Part shown: positions 53,434 through 62,534 of the stretch, piece by piece | How the letters are laid out: each line of letters begins with the position of its first letter | Numbering within the stretch: position 1 is the first letter of the stretch | Source of the DNA: Labilibaculum sp. DW002 | GTDB taxonomy: Bacteria; Bacteroidota; Bacteroidia; Bacteroidales; Marinifilaceae | Assembly: GCF_029029525.1 (NCBI RefSeq) | Contig: NZ_JAKJSC010000001.1 | Coordinates: forward strand, 124,001 to 188,000 | DNA: 64,000 bases | Direction: 5' to 3' | Position numbers and translations under genes: made by a program | The notes under the pieces: model-generated | Told to the model about the DNA's origin: nothing | Seen by the model: the letters and a program-made list of their open reading frames with translations, nothing else | Databases searched by the model: none

Positions 53434-55653
53434 TTACTCTATCGTTAAACGGATTCCTAAATAGAATTTACGTTCCTGTATTGGTCCCCATATCATAGAA
53501 GCATCAAAATATTCACCATGAGGATTATCAGCTCCAATAATTGGATGTTTTTGAGTGTAATTACTTAGGTTTTCAGCTCCCAAATAAAGCTCCCAAATTC
53601 TAAATCGTTTTGTGATTTGTGCGTTTAGTAGTGCATACGCTGGTGATTTTTCCCTTCGCTGAAATTCACTTGGATTTTCTTGGGTCGAAGGAATTCTCAT
53701 ATCTCCATTAAATTGTGTTGTGAAATCGAATTGCCATTTGTTAAAATTCGTGGCGTATGATAAATTAATCAAACCTTTGTAACGATTCACATAAGGAACT
53801 TTTCTAAATTCATTATTGATATCAGCTTTCACATCAGAAAAACGAATCGCAGTAGTGACATCTAGTCTTTTGATTGGCTCGAATTTTATTTCAACTTGAT
53901 AGTTATTGGCCCATGATTTTCCATTCAAATTATAAAATTGAACCTCGTTAACAGTTTGGTCTAAATCAGTAATAATTTGATTGTTAAATGTTGTTCTGTA
54001 GAAATCAGCAGAAGCTGTAAATCCTTTTCCAAATAAATTGAAATATTGTGTCATGCTAAGTCCAAAATTCCATGCTTTTTCTTGTTTCAAATCATCATCT
54101 ATTGTAATTGATCGGTTTGAAGCTAAAAGAAAACTATTTTCAGCGATGGGATTTGACGTTCTTCGTCCACTTCCTGCAGCTAATCGGATTGTAGATTTAG
54201 GTGCATATTGATATCTGAAGTGTAAACGAGGGGTAACAAAGCCACCATAAACAGAATTGTGATCGTAGCGCAAACCTGTTTGCAAAGTAATTTCATCATT
54301 GGGCAAATAGGTGTATTCTATGTACGCACCAGCAACTTTCTCAGTTTTGTTTGTTCCTAAGTTATCTCCAGTCAAATAGTCCTTAAAATCATCGTAGATA
54401 AAAGATAAACCAGCTGTATACTTATGGTTTAGATTTCCGATATAAGATTGAAACAATAAATTAGCGTACAAATATTTCTGATCAGCATTGTAGTTTCTTA
54501 ATCCATAAAATGATTTTTGCTCATGAGAAGAGAAGTTCGTAATCAGTGCGAAACTCTTATCATCATCCTTCGGAAACACATAACCGATCTTGGCAAATGC
54601 CTCATAACGACGTGTATCGATATCAATTCGATAAGCATTATTCATGTCGTTGGTTTTACTTTCATCATATCCTTTTTGACCACCAACTCTTGATTCATCG
54701 ATAAATTTTACACCAAATTGAGTAATCCATTCTTTACTTGGTTTCCAGTGCCATCTGTTAACAATATTGTATTGACGTACCATTGGATCATCAAGGAAAT
54801 TATCGTCATTGTGATCAATTTCTCTGGTATTATCCTGACCATGAGCCAAAATAGATGTAGAAAGTTTATTCGAAAACTTAACCCCTGTTATCAGGTTGCC
54901 TTCAGACATTCCCATACTATTGGTATACCCATTTAAATATAACTTTGGTGCATTCTGAGGTTTTTGATATTCAATATTAATTTGACCTGTAATTGATTCA
55001 AAACCGTTCACCACTGACCCAACACCTTTTGATACCTGAATAGATTCCATCCACGGACCGGGAACATAAACCATTCCATATACTGAGGCTAATCCTTTAA
55101 AATTCGGATTCTTTTCAGTCATCATCTCAATATACTTCCCTGTTAAGCCAAGCAGTTTTATCGATTTTGCACCAGTTGCAGCATCAGCATAAGATACGTC
55201 AACCGAGGCATTGGTTTCAAAACTCTCCGCCAAATTACAACAAGCCGCTTTACACAGCTCAGCGCCTGTAATACTTTGAGACTGAATTGGGTTTTCTCTA
55301 TCTAAAACTGTTCCTAATTTTCTCTTGGAAACCGTTACTTCGTTTAGATTAATATTTGGTACTAATTCAATAATAATTTCTTCTTTATTGATATCATCTA
55401 GCTTAATTTCTTTAGAAGTATATCCAACAAATTGAACAACCAATGTATTGGATTTCACACTCGATGCTAGCTCAAAATGTCCATTTACATCTGCTGCGGT
55501 TCCTATATTCGTATTTTTCCAAAATATAGAAGCTCCAGGAAGTGCCACAATTTCTCCAGCCGATGATTTTTCAATAATCTTACCTTTAATAATAACACCA
55601 AATGATAATAATGGTAAGATAGAGAGTAGTACTGTAAGTATTTTAATTTTCAT
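53434..55653 (-). CDS. TonB-dependent receptor, probably copper-related
   Basis: 739 residues from Met at 55653; the frame extends 6 codons further up. Signal peptide (MKIKILTVLLSILPLLSF), a carboxypeptidase-like regulatory domain (~20-105), a plug and a 22-strand barrel with a C-terminal aromatic residue run. The plug contains ELCKAACCNLAESFETN, a Cys-rich segment seen in receptors I associate with copper or similar metal clusters. It should import a metal complex across the outer membrane. Neighbours (Cys/His-rich protein, HMA protein) support copper. Confidence 0.88.
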   Translation of the reverse strand: MKIKILTVLLSILPLLSFGVIIKGKIIEKSSAGEIVALPGASIFWKNTNIGTAADVNGHFELASSVKSNTLVVQFVGYTSKEIKLDDINKEEIIIELVPNINLNEVTVSKRKLGTVLDRENPIQSQSITGAELCKAACCNLAESFETNASVDVSYADAATGAKSIKLLGLTGKYIEMMTEKNPNFKGLASVYGMVYVPGPWMESIQVSKGVGSVVNGFESITGQINIEYQKPQNAPKLYLNGYTNSMGMSEGNLITGVKFSNKLSTSILAHGQDNTREIDHNDDNFLDDPMVRQYNIVNRWHWKPSKEWITQFGVKFIDESRVGGQKGYDESKTNDMNNAYRIDIDTRRYEAFAKIGYVFPKDDDKSFALITNFSSHEQKSFYGLRNYNADQKYLYANLLFQSYIGNLNHKYTAGLSFIYDDFKDYLTGDNLGTNKTEKVAGAYIEYTYLPNDEITLQTGLRYDHNSVYGGFVTPRLHFRYQYAPKSTIRLAAGSGRRTSNPIAENSFLLASNRSITIDDDLKQEKAWNFGLSMTQYFNLFGKGFTASADFYRTTFNNQIITDLDQTVNEVQFYNLNGKSWANNYQVEIKFEPIKRLDVTTAIRFSDVKADINNEFRKVPYVNRYKGLINLSYATNFNKWQFDFTTQFNGDMRIPSTQENPSEFQRREKSPAYALLNAQITKRFRIWELYLGAENLSNYTQKHPIIGADNPHGEYFDASMIWGPIQERKFYLGIRLTIE

Positions 55654-55784
55654 AATAGTACATTCTAACATAAGTATAGAGCATGTTAATGCTGCACTTA
55701 TCCCAATTAATTTTAAAATAATATTGCGTATTGGTTTAAGAATCTACCGATTAGATAGATGTGTGGAATGAAATTGGTTTTGAA

Positions 55785-56234
55785 TCAACACAGATAGGTA
55801 CAAAGAAGATCCAGATCAGTTCCTGAATGCTTAAGAAGGTAAAACTTTGTATTCTCTGTGAGATTTGTCTCTGTCTGAATGGCTAGAAAATTAAAACTCG
55901 GCTGAATGAATAGAATATTTTCATTCGCCAATGGAGCCTTATTTTGTTTCGTTAAGATAGTTGTAGGACTATTCTTAAGGTAAATCAATTCGTAATCACA
56001 GCAAATTGTATTTTGATTATCATCAATTTTCGTTTGAGAATTATCTTTGGAATGATCGTGTTCGCCACAGGTGCAATTTTGATTATTTGTTTCAGGATTC
56101 TCATTTTGAGCTATTTGTATGCTAGAATGATCACATGATGAACAGCTGTGCTTCAATAAATGAATACCACAAAAGCCTGCAAGGTAAAATACCAGCAAAA
56201 CCATGGAAATGATATTTTTTATTGGTTGCTTCAT
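55785..56234 (-). CDS. Cys/His-rich exported protein (HYC_CC_PP-like)
   Basis: 149 residues. An N-terminal hydrophobic helix (IISMVLLVFYLAGFCGIHLL) is followed by KHSCSSCDH, CTCGEHDH and CCDYELIY, a string of likely metal ligands. It resembles small Bacteroidota proteins of HYC_CC_PP type that sit next to copper-type TonB receptors, as here (132 bases upstream of the receptor start). Likely binds copper at the membrane. Confidence 0.6.
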   Translation of the reverse strand: MKQPIKNIISMVLLVFYLAGFCGIHLLKHSCSSCDHSSIQIAQNENPETNNQNCTCGEHDHSKDNSQTKIDDNQNTICCDYELIYLKNSPTTILTKQNKAPLANENILFIQPSFNFLAIQTETNLTENTKFYLLKHSGTDLDLLCTYLC

Positions 56235-56345
56235 CTAAATAATATTGCCTTATTTCATGTTCTTCTAATGTAAAGACATTTAATTCTTGCAAAAGGGTGA
56301 ACTAGAATTGACTTTTTTTTTGAAAATTGTTGAAATTCAATTTGG

Positions 56346-56353
56346 CAAAAATA
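56346..56353 (-). promoter_or_regulatory. Bacteroidota -7 box for the metal operon
   Basis: The minus strand reads TATTTTTG (TAnnTTTG), about 110 bases before the Cys/His-rich gene start. It lies next to the terminator of the cytochrome operon. Confidence 0.35.
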
Positions 56354-56394
56354 TCTATCTTATTTGTAAAATAATAATGTCTTAGGATTTTTTT

Positions 56395-56424
56395 AACAAA
56401 AAAACCGAACGAAATCGTTCGGTT
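56395..56424 (-). terminator. Terminator of the cytochrome operon
   Basis: AACCGAACGA / TCGTTCGGTT around AA; on the minus strand it ends in TTTTTTTG. Confidence 0.85.
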
Positions 56425-56447
56425 CTGCTTTTTGATTGTTGTTTATT

Positions 56448-57062
56448 CTAATGCCAGCCTGTTATCATGCTTTTGAAATTGCTACTTATTGAGCTTCCTA
56501 TTGTGCAAACATATAAATGGATAAATAAGAATAGAGATAAAATAAATCCAATAACTGAATGAAGCAAAGCAGTTACTAATATGCCACTAATGCCAAAGAT
56601 TTGTGGAATTATAATTTCTGGAAAAAACAATGCTAAACCACTAACGATTATGATCGGAAAACCTACATACATTGCTGTAGCATAAATAAATCGCTGAAGT
56701 GGATTAAACTTATTCTCTACAGAAATAGGATAGGGGGCATCTTGTTTTTTAAACATACCGAACAAATAGAAAATACTTTGTTCATATAGTCTGGTAAACA
56801 GCCCTTTCGTTTTCATTTTGTACTGTTTTCCATTTGAAGTAAATAGGTTACCAATGAAGAATAGTAAATAGTTGATACTTATTAAAATTCCACATAGGTT
56901 ATGCAATTGAACGGATAGTTCGAATGAAACCAACAATGGATTTTCTGGATTGGAATACTGCATACTAATTCCAGTAATCATCAACGTTATAAATAATACT
57001 GCGTTTAGCCAATGCCAAATTCGGATCCAAATCGGATAAAGATATATTTTGTCGTTTGCCAT
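56448..57062 (-). CDS. Cytochrome b subunit (cytochrome b561/thiosulfate-reductase type)
   Basis: 204 residues with four or five membrane helices. His residues placed for heme b ligation occur at RIWHWLNAV (residue ~17), VQLHNLCGI, LLHSVIGF and FIHLYV. This is the pattern of di-heme cytochrome b subunits of hydrogenase and thiosulfate reductase complexes. It starts one base after the end of the heptaheme cytochrome gene, so they are probably translated together, linking quinones to the periplasmic c-hemes. Confidence 0.85.
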   Translation of the reverse strand: MANDKIYLYPIWIRIWHWLNAVLFITLMITGISMQYSNPENPLLVSFELSVQLHNLCGILISINYLLFFIGNLFTSNGKQYKMKTKGLFTRLYEQSIFYLFGMFKKQDAPYPISVENKFNPLQRFIYATAMYVGFPIIIVSGLALFFPEIIIPQIFGISGILVTALLHSVIGFILSLFLFIHLYVCTIGSSISSNFKSMITGWH

Positions 57063-57063
57063 C

Positions 57064-58026
57064 TTATTTACGTTTAATTATTCTGAAAAGAGCATGAATG
57101 AATATTCCAAAAAGGACTAATCCAAAAAGAACAACACTTAAAATATTTAGGTATTTATTTCGGTTTGCACCAATTACATAGGAATCATTAATGATAACTG
57201 CATTTAAAAAGCCAACACTTTTTCGAGATTCCATACTTTTGTATTTGTATAGACTAGCCATTAAATGAGAATTTTCGGAATGACATTGAGTACATTCGCG
57301 AATTGCACTATCTTTAGGCATTACAACATGACTAACTAATAAACTGTCATTTAGTTGGGTGTGACATTCAATGCATCGTACATTTTTGAAATGCAATTCT
57401 TGGTTAGGCAACCATTCATGCGATTTAATAATGTTGATATTTTCCCTTTCGGTAAGCAATTCATATTGACTTACATCAGCATGACATTTTAAACAGATTT
57501 GATTGTCGTAAGTAACTGTTTCAGATATTTTTTCGCCAACTCTTGCTTGTGTTTTATAGGTGTGAGGATTGTGACAACTCCAGCAATTGAATGCATCAGG
57601 TGCTCGATTGTAATGCATGCTCTCATAAAATGCTTCCTCTATTTCATCAAAATGAAATTTGGCGTATTCAGGATCTCCTCCATGACAATCATTACACGCA
57701 TACATCATTTCCATTCTCAGATTCCCAGCATGAGGAAATGTTTCATATTCGGGAGAGTGGCAGTCCGTACATTTGAACATTCCGTGGTTTGATTGGGCAT
57801 ATGCAATTGTATCAATTAGTCTATCGCCATACATCTTTTCTTTTATCTGAATGCCGAAATCTTCATTCATGTATTTGAATGTGTGATTACCATGGCATTT
57901 TATGCATTTTTGGTTTTCGGTATTATTGGCGAGGTTTTCCGTTTGAGTTTCTTGCGAGATACAATAAAGAGAAGAGCAAAGGAAACTGATTACCAGAAAT
58001 AAATGTATTAAACTTCTTTGCCTCAT
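57064..58026 (-). CDS. Heptaheme c-type cytochrome, membrane anchored
   Basis: 320 residues with a signal peptide (IHLFLVISFLCSSLYCIS). Seven CxxCH sites: CIKCH, CTDCH, CNDCH, CWSCH, CLKCH, CIECH, CTQCH. A transmembrane helix near the end (LNILSVVLFGLVLFGIFIHALFRI) anchors it, heme part in the periplasm. Spacing is unlike NrfA (no CxxCK) and unlike the small NrfH. It likely accepts electrons from the cytochrome b encoded next. Terminal acceptor unknown. Confidence 0.85.
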   Translation of the reverse strand: MRQRSLIHLFLVISFLCSSLYCISQETQTENLANNTENQKCIKCHGNHTFKYMNEDFGIQIKEKMYGDRLIDTIAYAQSNHGMFKCTDCHSPEYETFPHAGNLRMEMMYACNDCHGGDPEYAKFHFDEIEEAFYESMHYNRAPDAFNCWSCHNPHTYKTQARVGEKISETVTYDNQICLKCHADVSQYELLTERENINIIKSHEWLPNQELHFKNVRCIECHTQLNDSLLVSHVVMPKDSAIRECTQCHSENSHLMASLYKYKSMESRKSVGFLNAVIINDSYVIGANRNKYLNILSVVLFGLVLFGIFIHALFRIIKRK

Positions 58027-58063
58027 AGCAATTGGGATTAAGAATGTAATTGTGATTAGTAAG

Positions 58064-58096
58064 AAAAAAAGGGTATAAATATTATACCCTTTTTTA
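58064..58096 (-). terminator. Hairpin after the monoheme cytochrome gene
   Basis: GGGTATAA / TTATACCC around ATA with A/T runs both sides; on the minus strand it follows the monoheme gene, so it may partially end or split the operon. Confidence 0.7.
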
Positions 58097-58107
58097 ATTA
58101 AATGAAT

Positions 58108-58512
58108 TTACTTTTTAAAGGAGCGCATGTAGATAACAACTGCCCATCTGTCTTTTTTACTTGGAATTTTTTTCTCGTAATTTGGCATTTCATCCCTACC
58201 AATAATCGATTTATAAAGGATTTCTCCATCTGTTTGACTGTGGAATTCAACACTAGAAAAATCACCTGGAAATGTTTTTAGACGAGCTGCTTTTGGTCCA
58301 TCTCCTAATCCTTTATTGCCATGGCATGAACGACAATGCTTCATGTAAACCATTTTACCTTTATTTACACTTGCCTTATCATTCGCAATAGGATTTTCCA
58401 TGCTTTTGTACTCAGTAGGAACCTCCCAAGCTTCAGCTTTCTTTTGTTGTACTGTAAACGCAAATCCGATAAAGATAATTGCGATAAAAATTAGAAATTT
58501 GATTGTTTTCAT
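58108..58512 (-). CDS. Monoheme cytochrome c
   Basis: 134 residues with a signal peptide (FLIFIAIIFIGFAFT). One heme site, HCRSCHGNKGLGDGPKAARL near residue 60, and a Met ligand probably in GRDEMPNYEKKIP. Typical class I cytochrome c, periplasmic. It lies between the DUF5777 and heptaheme genes and may shuttle electrons among them. Confidence 0.9.
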   Translation of the reverse strand: MKTIKFLIFIAIIFIGFAFTVQQKKAEAWEVPTEYKSMENPIANDKASVNKGKMVYMKHCRSCHGNKGLGDGPKAARLKTFPGDFSSVEFHSQTDGEILYKSIIGRDEMPNYEKKIPSKKDRWAVVIYMRSFKK

Positions 58513-58539
58513 ATGTATTTTTTTTAATGAGAGAATTAG

Positions 58540-59439
58540 TTAAAATCGTACAAGGATATTAAATCCAAATAAGAAGTCTCCGTCTCCTATTTTATTTTTA
58601 TTGTATAGTATATTCCTCTGTGGAGTTATTCCCTCATAGTTCGACATAAACACTTGGAATACGTGAGTACTAGTACCAATTTCCATACCAAAAGATAAAT
58701 TTGCTTCAGGATCTGTTTGATCAGAATTGGTAAATTCTCTCATATCATCAATATTTAATGGATGATCGTATTCAAAAAATAGCGACATCGATGGACTAAT
58801 CTTAGCTCTACCTGCAAAGTTTAAAGCAAATTTATCATGTTCAACCAAGGTATCTGTTTTGTTAAAGTGAGTAAAACTTGGTGCAAACTGTAAGGAGAAT
58901 GTCTCATTAAATTTATGTGCTACTATTATCTGAGAGAAATAGCCTAATCGATCTGAAAAAGCGTAGTCGTTACCAAAAACGGCTTCATCTTGAGAATTAA
59001 TGGCTAGATTTCCATAAACAGCAACAGAAACAGGAATGGAATTAGATTCTGTTTGTGTTAGTACTCTGTATTTACCATGAAATTCTTGAAGTTTATATTC
59101 TTTTGTATATCCATATCCAATCATGAACTTTTCAGTAACACCATAATCAATACCCATTCGAATGTTCGAAGTTGAATAGATTCCAAATACATCTTCTAAC
59201 CCGTTTTCAACAAGTCCGAATCGATGTTGAACATGCAAGCCAAACTCTCCAGCATATGGAGTTACTGTAGTTTGTGTTTCTCCTAATAATCCTGATTCAA
59301 ATGTGCCTGTTACCGGATCATTTGCAAATTCATCATCTTGAGCAAAACAGGTTTGAGATGCACTCAAGATAAAAACTACGAATAACGCCATGGATAATAG
59401 CCACGAGCAGGTAATTTTTGTATAATTAGATTTAAGCAT
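58540..59439 (-). CDS. DUF5777 family outer-membrane beta-barrel protein
   Basis: 299 residues. A signal peptide (ALFVVFILSASQTCFA), then amphipathic strands and a C-terminal F (LFGFNILVRF) typical of a barrel. HVQHRFGLVENGLEDVFGIYSTSNIRMGIDYG resembles DUF5777 proteins that accompany cytochrome c genes in Bacteroidota. Function unknown; an outer membrane component of the electron transfer module is likely. Confidence 0.8.
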   Translation of the reverse strand: MLKSNYTKITCSWLLSMALFVVFILSASQTCFAQDDEFANDPVTGTFESGLLGETQTTVTPYAGEFGLHVQHRFGLVENGLEDVFGIYSTSNIRMGIDYGVTEKFMIGYGYTKEYKLQEFHGKYRVLTQTESNSIPVSVAVYGNLAINSQDEAVFGNDYAFSDRLGYFSQIIVAHKFNETFSLQFAPSFTHFNKTDTLVEHDKFALNFAGRAKISPSMSLFFEYDHPLNIDDMREFTNSDQTDPEANLSFGMEIGTSTHVFQVFMSNYEGITPQRNILYNKNKIGDGDFLFGFNILVRF

Positions 59440-59450
59440 AGTGTGAATTT

Positions 59451-59822
59451 TTAGTTGTTGTTAGCTCCTCGGGTTATCCATTCAAGAATCAATTGTTTTT
59501 CTTCTGCAGATGCACGAGTACTATGAGATCCTTCTAATAGTACTTTATACAATTCACTGTCAGAAGGGTTGTCAACGTTTAAGTATCCACCGTTAGTAAG
59601 AGAGTTGTATGCATTATTTGCTCGCAAATCTGGATCTATTCCTCCATCGTGGCAGTCGGTACAACCAGATGTGAAAATAGGAATGATATCTGAATCGAAA
59701 CTAACTTCCTGATCTGGAGGTATTACAATCTGATCCTGTTCAATTATATCGTATTCGCAGCTAACTAAACAGAGGGTTACCAGGAAAACTAGTAAAAGAT
59801 GTAAGTAATTGCTCTTTTGCAT
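59451..59822 (-). CDS. Monoheme c-type lipoprotein
   Basis: 123 residues. Lipoprotein signal LVTLCLVSC, then a single CTDCH heme site (FTSGCTDCHDGG) near residue 55 and a helical C-terminus. First gene of the cytochrome operon; exported and lipid anchored. Confidence 0.85.
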   Translation of the reverse strand: MQKSNYLHLLLVFLVTLCLVSCEYDIIEQDQIVIPPDQEVSFDSDIIPIFTSGCTDCHDGGIDPDLRANNAYNSLTNGGYLNVDNPSDSELYKVLLEGSHSTRASAEEKQLILEWITRGANNN

Positions 59823-60148
59823 AGTATAAGGATTTAAGATTAAGTACTAACTAGTGATAATAAGAAGTTGACCTTCTTTTCTAAAGATAAATATTTGCCA
59901 CTATTGCTCTCTTATTGTTATGACGAGATTTATTTTATGAAAAAAAGGAATTTGTCTTATTCAGATCGACATTTATCAGTAATTTACTAGGCTTATCCCT
60001 GTCTTTTAGTTATATTTAGTTTTTGTAATAAGAAAACTAGTTAACAATACGACCTTGCTTTAGTAATGTATTTTATAGGCTAATTTTTGTTTTTTTATTA
60101 TGGAATTGACTACTAACTGATTAAATTAACTTATTGTTCTAACCCATT
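59823..60148. other. 326-base divergent gap, regulator and cytochrome operon
   Basis: No ORF. It should hold both promoters. TAATTTTTG near 60078 is one base longer than the -7 pattern. No TTGATnnnnATCAA FNR site was found. Confidence 0.5.
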
Positions 60149-60853
60149 ATGGCTAAATTCTCTAGATCTGATAATTGTAAAAATTGTGTAGATTGTAATA
60201 CGCGTGTTCCGATGTTTAATTACTTGACAAATCAAGAGCTGATGGAACTAAATGATAGTCGTTTTGAAGTTAAGTTTAAAGCAGGTGAAACCATTTTTAA
60301 ACAAGGAACTTCAGCAACTCACCTTTTAATTTTAACAACAGGATTGGCGAAATTATATGTAGAAGGTGTTCAGGATAAGCAATTGATAATTAGAATAATT
60401 AAACCATGGGAAGTGGTTGGGCAAGCATCTTTGTATTTTGATAATAGACATCATTATTCTATTGCAGCTTTAGATGATGTTACAGCATGTTTTATCGAGA
60501 TAAATTCATTTAAAAAAGCAATCCAAACCAATACTCTTTTTGCAGAAGATTTCATTAAGAATTGTACTCAAAAAGGAATTTTCTCTTTTGAAAAAATGGT
60601 GAGTTTATCACAAAAACAAATGCATGGTCGTATTGCAGATGGCTTACTATATCTTTCTACTAAGATTTATGAAAATTTGAGTTTCAATTTACATTTATCG
60701 AGACAAGATGTTGCTGATTTAACGGGGATGTCAAAAGATAGCGCAATACGGATTTTAAAAGAATTTCATAATGAGGGAATTATAGAACTAGATGGAAGAA
60801 AGCTAACCATTATGAATTTCCAGCAGCTTGAACGAATAAGCGAAACAGGTTGA
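60149..60853 (+). CDS. Crp/Fnr family regulator, FNR-like cysteines
   Basis: 234 residues: cyclic-nucleotide-type sensor fold (~25-140), then a winged helix (~160-225; RQDVADLTGMSKDSAIRILKEF). Cys10, Cys13 and Cys16 near the start (CKNCVDC), and Cys114 in VTACFIEINSF, mirror the four Fe-S ligands of FNR. It therefore may sense oxygen through a [4Fe-4S] cluster. It is divergent from the cytochrome operon, its likely target. Confidence 0.85.
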   Translation: MAKFSRSDNCKNCVDCNTRVPMFNYLTNQELMELNDSRFEVKFKAGETIFKQGTSATHLLILTTGLAKLYVEGVQDKQLIIRIIKPWEVVGQASLYFDNRHHYSIAALDDVTACFIEINSFKKAIQTNTLFAEDFIKNCTQKGIFSFEKMVSLSQKQMHGRIADGLLYLSTKIYENLSFNLHLSRQDVADLTGMSKDSAIRILKEFHNEGIIELDGRKLTIMNFQQLERISETG

Positions 60854-60862
60854 TAATATAGT

Positions 60863-60892
60863 AAAGAGAGTGGATAGTTCCACTCTCTTTTT
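60863..60892. terminator. Bidirectional terminator
   Basis: AAAGAGAGTGGA / TCCACTCTCTTT around TAGT with T-run. It overlaps the last bases of the convergent CobW gene. Confidence 0.85.
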
Positions 60893-61859
60893 AATTTACT
60901 AAAAGTTCGTCGAGGTTTTTCTTTATGGCATCTCGATTTAGATTTTTCCCAATAATCACGATTTTACTTTCTTTTAAATCATCCTCTTTCCATGCTTTTC
61001 CAACCGTTGCTTGAATTTGGGTGTGAACCGACTGTAGCACAATTCGATTATTAAGACCAGCTAAGTTTAAAATGCCTTTTATTCGATATATACTATCTTG
61101 ATTGAATCTCAAAAAAGCATCGAGCCACATCCCTAATTTTAATTGATCCATGGGTATTGTAGTAGAATAGATCATGTTTTCAATACCATGAGTAGAGCCT
61201 ATTTTTTTCGACTCATCTTTTCTTACTCCAAGTACAAATTGATATATTTTAGTGGGATCGTAAGAATATGAATCTAAGATATCTTGATTGTTAGGTTTTG
61301 CGTGAACACATTCATCAATACGAGCAAATTGGTTTAAGGCTTTAAGCTCTTCTCTAAGACGATTTGTTTTTTCTGGACCGGCTAAATCTGTTTTGTTCAG
61401 TAAAATTTTGTCTGAAATGGCAATTTGCTTTTTTAGTATTTCTTCTTGCGTAATCATATGAGCAGCATTTTCAGCATCTACCAAACAAATAACCGCATCC
61501 AGTGCAAACTCTTTTTTAATAAAAGGATCAGTAACAAAGGAAGCCAATATGCTTCCAGGGTCAGCAATACCAGTTGTTTCTATTAATAGATGATTGAATT
61601 GATGATCCGATTTAATAAGATTCTGTAGAACAACATACAATTCATCGTTTAAACTACAGCAAATACAACCATTACTCAATTCAAAAATATCTTCATTCTT
61701 GATATTGGTAACGAGTTGGGAATCGATGTTTTCTTCACCAAATTCATTTTCGATAATGGCAAATTTCTTCGATGGATAAGTTTCAATAATATGATTCAGT
61801 AAACTAGTTTTACCTGCACCTAAAAAACCTGTGATAAGCGTAACTGGTATTTTAGCCAT
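60891..61859 (-). CDS. CobW/COG0523-type GTPase metallochaperone
   Basis: 322 residues. Walker A GFLGAGKTSLLNH near residue 12, the CxCC metal motif in GCICCSLNDEL near 68, and Walker/NKxD (LLNKTDL) for GTP. The C-terminal CobW_C domain follows. Family members deliver zinc, cobalt or other metal ions. Six bases after the nitroreductase gene, so probably co-transcribed. Confidence 0.9.
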   Translation of the reverse strand: MAKIPVTLITGFLGAGKTSLLNHIIETYPSKKFAIIENEFGEENIDSQLVTNIKNEDIFELSNGCICCSLNDELYVVLQNLIKSDHQFNHLLIETTGIADPGSILASFVTDPFIKKEFALDAVICLVDAENAAHMITQEEILKKQIAISDKILLNKTDLAGPEKTNRLREELKALNQFARIDECVHAKPNNQDILDSYSYDPTKIYQFVLGVRKDESKKIGSTHGIENMIYSTTIPMDQLKLGMWLDAFLRFNQDSIYRIKGILNLAGLNNRIVLQSVHTQIQATVGKAWKEDDLKESKIVIIGKNLNRDAIKKNLDELLVN

Positions 61860-61865
61860 ATCAAA

Positions 61866-62381
61866 TTAAAATTTTTCCCAATGAACGATTTCTTCTAAAG
61901 ATTTTCTTTTTTTGACAGGAGCCTGCTTGTTTTTTGGATATCCTAAAGAAAGGATTGCAATTGGCTCAATATGTTCTGGTAAATTGAAATAATCTTTACA
62001 TTTTTCAACATAAAAGTTACAAATCCAGCAAGTTCCTAAACCTAGTTCTGTAGCTTGAAGAGTCATGTGATCAATGGCTATTGCGGCATCAATATCACAG
62101 TGATCTTTTCCATCCTCCTTACGTTTCCATGCTTGGTCATGATCTCCACAAACAACAATGTAAACAGGAGCTTCATTAAACCAATCTCTATGGTAAATCT
62201 CTGAAAATTGCTTGTGGTTTTCTGCTTCTTGAACAACAATAAAATGCCAAGGCTGATTGTTAACTGCAGAAGGAGCAATTTGACCAGCTTCAAGAATTGT
62301 TATTAGCTTTTCTTTTTCTACCTCTTTATCTTGATAAGATCGAACAGAATATCTTTGTTCTATAAGTTCTTTAAAATTCAT
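61866..62381 (-). CDS. Nitroreductase family flavoprotein
   Basis: 171 residues. RYSVRSYQDKEVEKEKL at the start and SAVNNQPWHFIVVQ (FMN-binding) near residue 38, then GLGTCWICNFYVEKC near 116. Fits FMN-dependent nitroreductases of small size. Substrate unknown. It is the first gene of a pair with the CobW GTPase. Confidence 0.9.
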   Translation of the reverse strand: MNFKELIEQRYSVRSYQDKEVEKEKLITILEAGQIAPSAVNNQPWHFIVVQEAENHKQFSEIYHRDWFNEAPVYIVVCGDHDQAWKRKEDGKDHCDIDAAIAIDHMTLQATELGLGTCWICNFYVEKCKDYFNLPEHIEPIAILSLGYPKNKQAPVKKRKSLEEIVHWEKF

Positions 62382-62429
62382 ACACTTTTGATTTTCTTAT
62401 AATGTATGGCAAAAATGAGAAATATATTA

Positions 62430-62467
62430 GACATGTTCTATTGATTCTGTATTTTATTCGACATGTT
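62430..62467. promoter_or_regulatory. Paired GACATGTT direct repeats
   Basis: GACATGTT occurs at 62430-62437 and 62460-62467, exactly 30 bases apart, in the divergent gap between the nitroreductase and MFS genes. The spacing of about three helical turns suggests an operator. Confidence 0.35.
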
Positions 62468-62499
62468 GCATTTGTATATCTATTTTATCAACAATTTAG

Positions 62500-62507
62500 T
62501 ACCTTTG
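62500..62507 (+). promoter_or_regulatory. Bacteroidota -7 box for the MFS gene
   Basis: TACCTTTG matches TAnnTTTG, 27 bases before the ATG. A TTTG at 62471-62474 is 25 bases upstream, somewhat far for a -33 box. Confidence 0.5.
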
Positions 62508-62534
62508 GCATTCATTTTTTAGGAAGATATCTAG

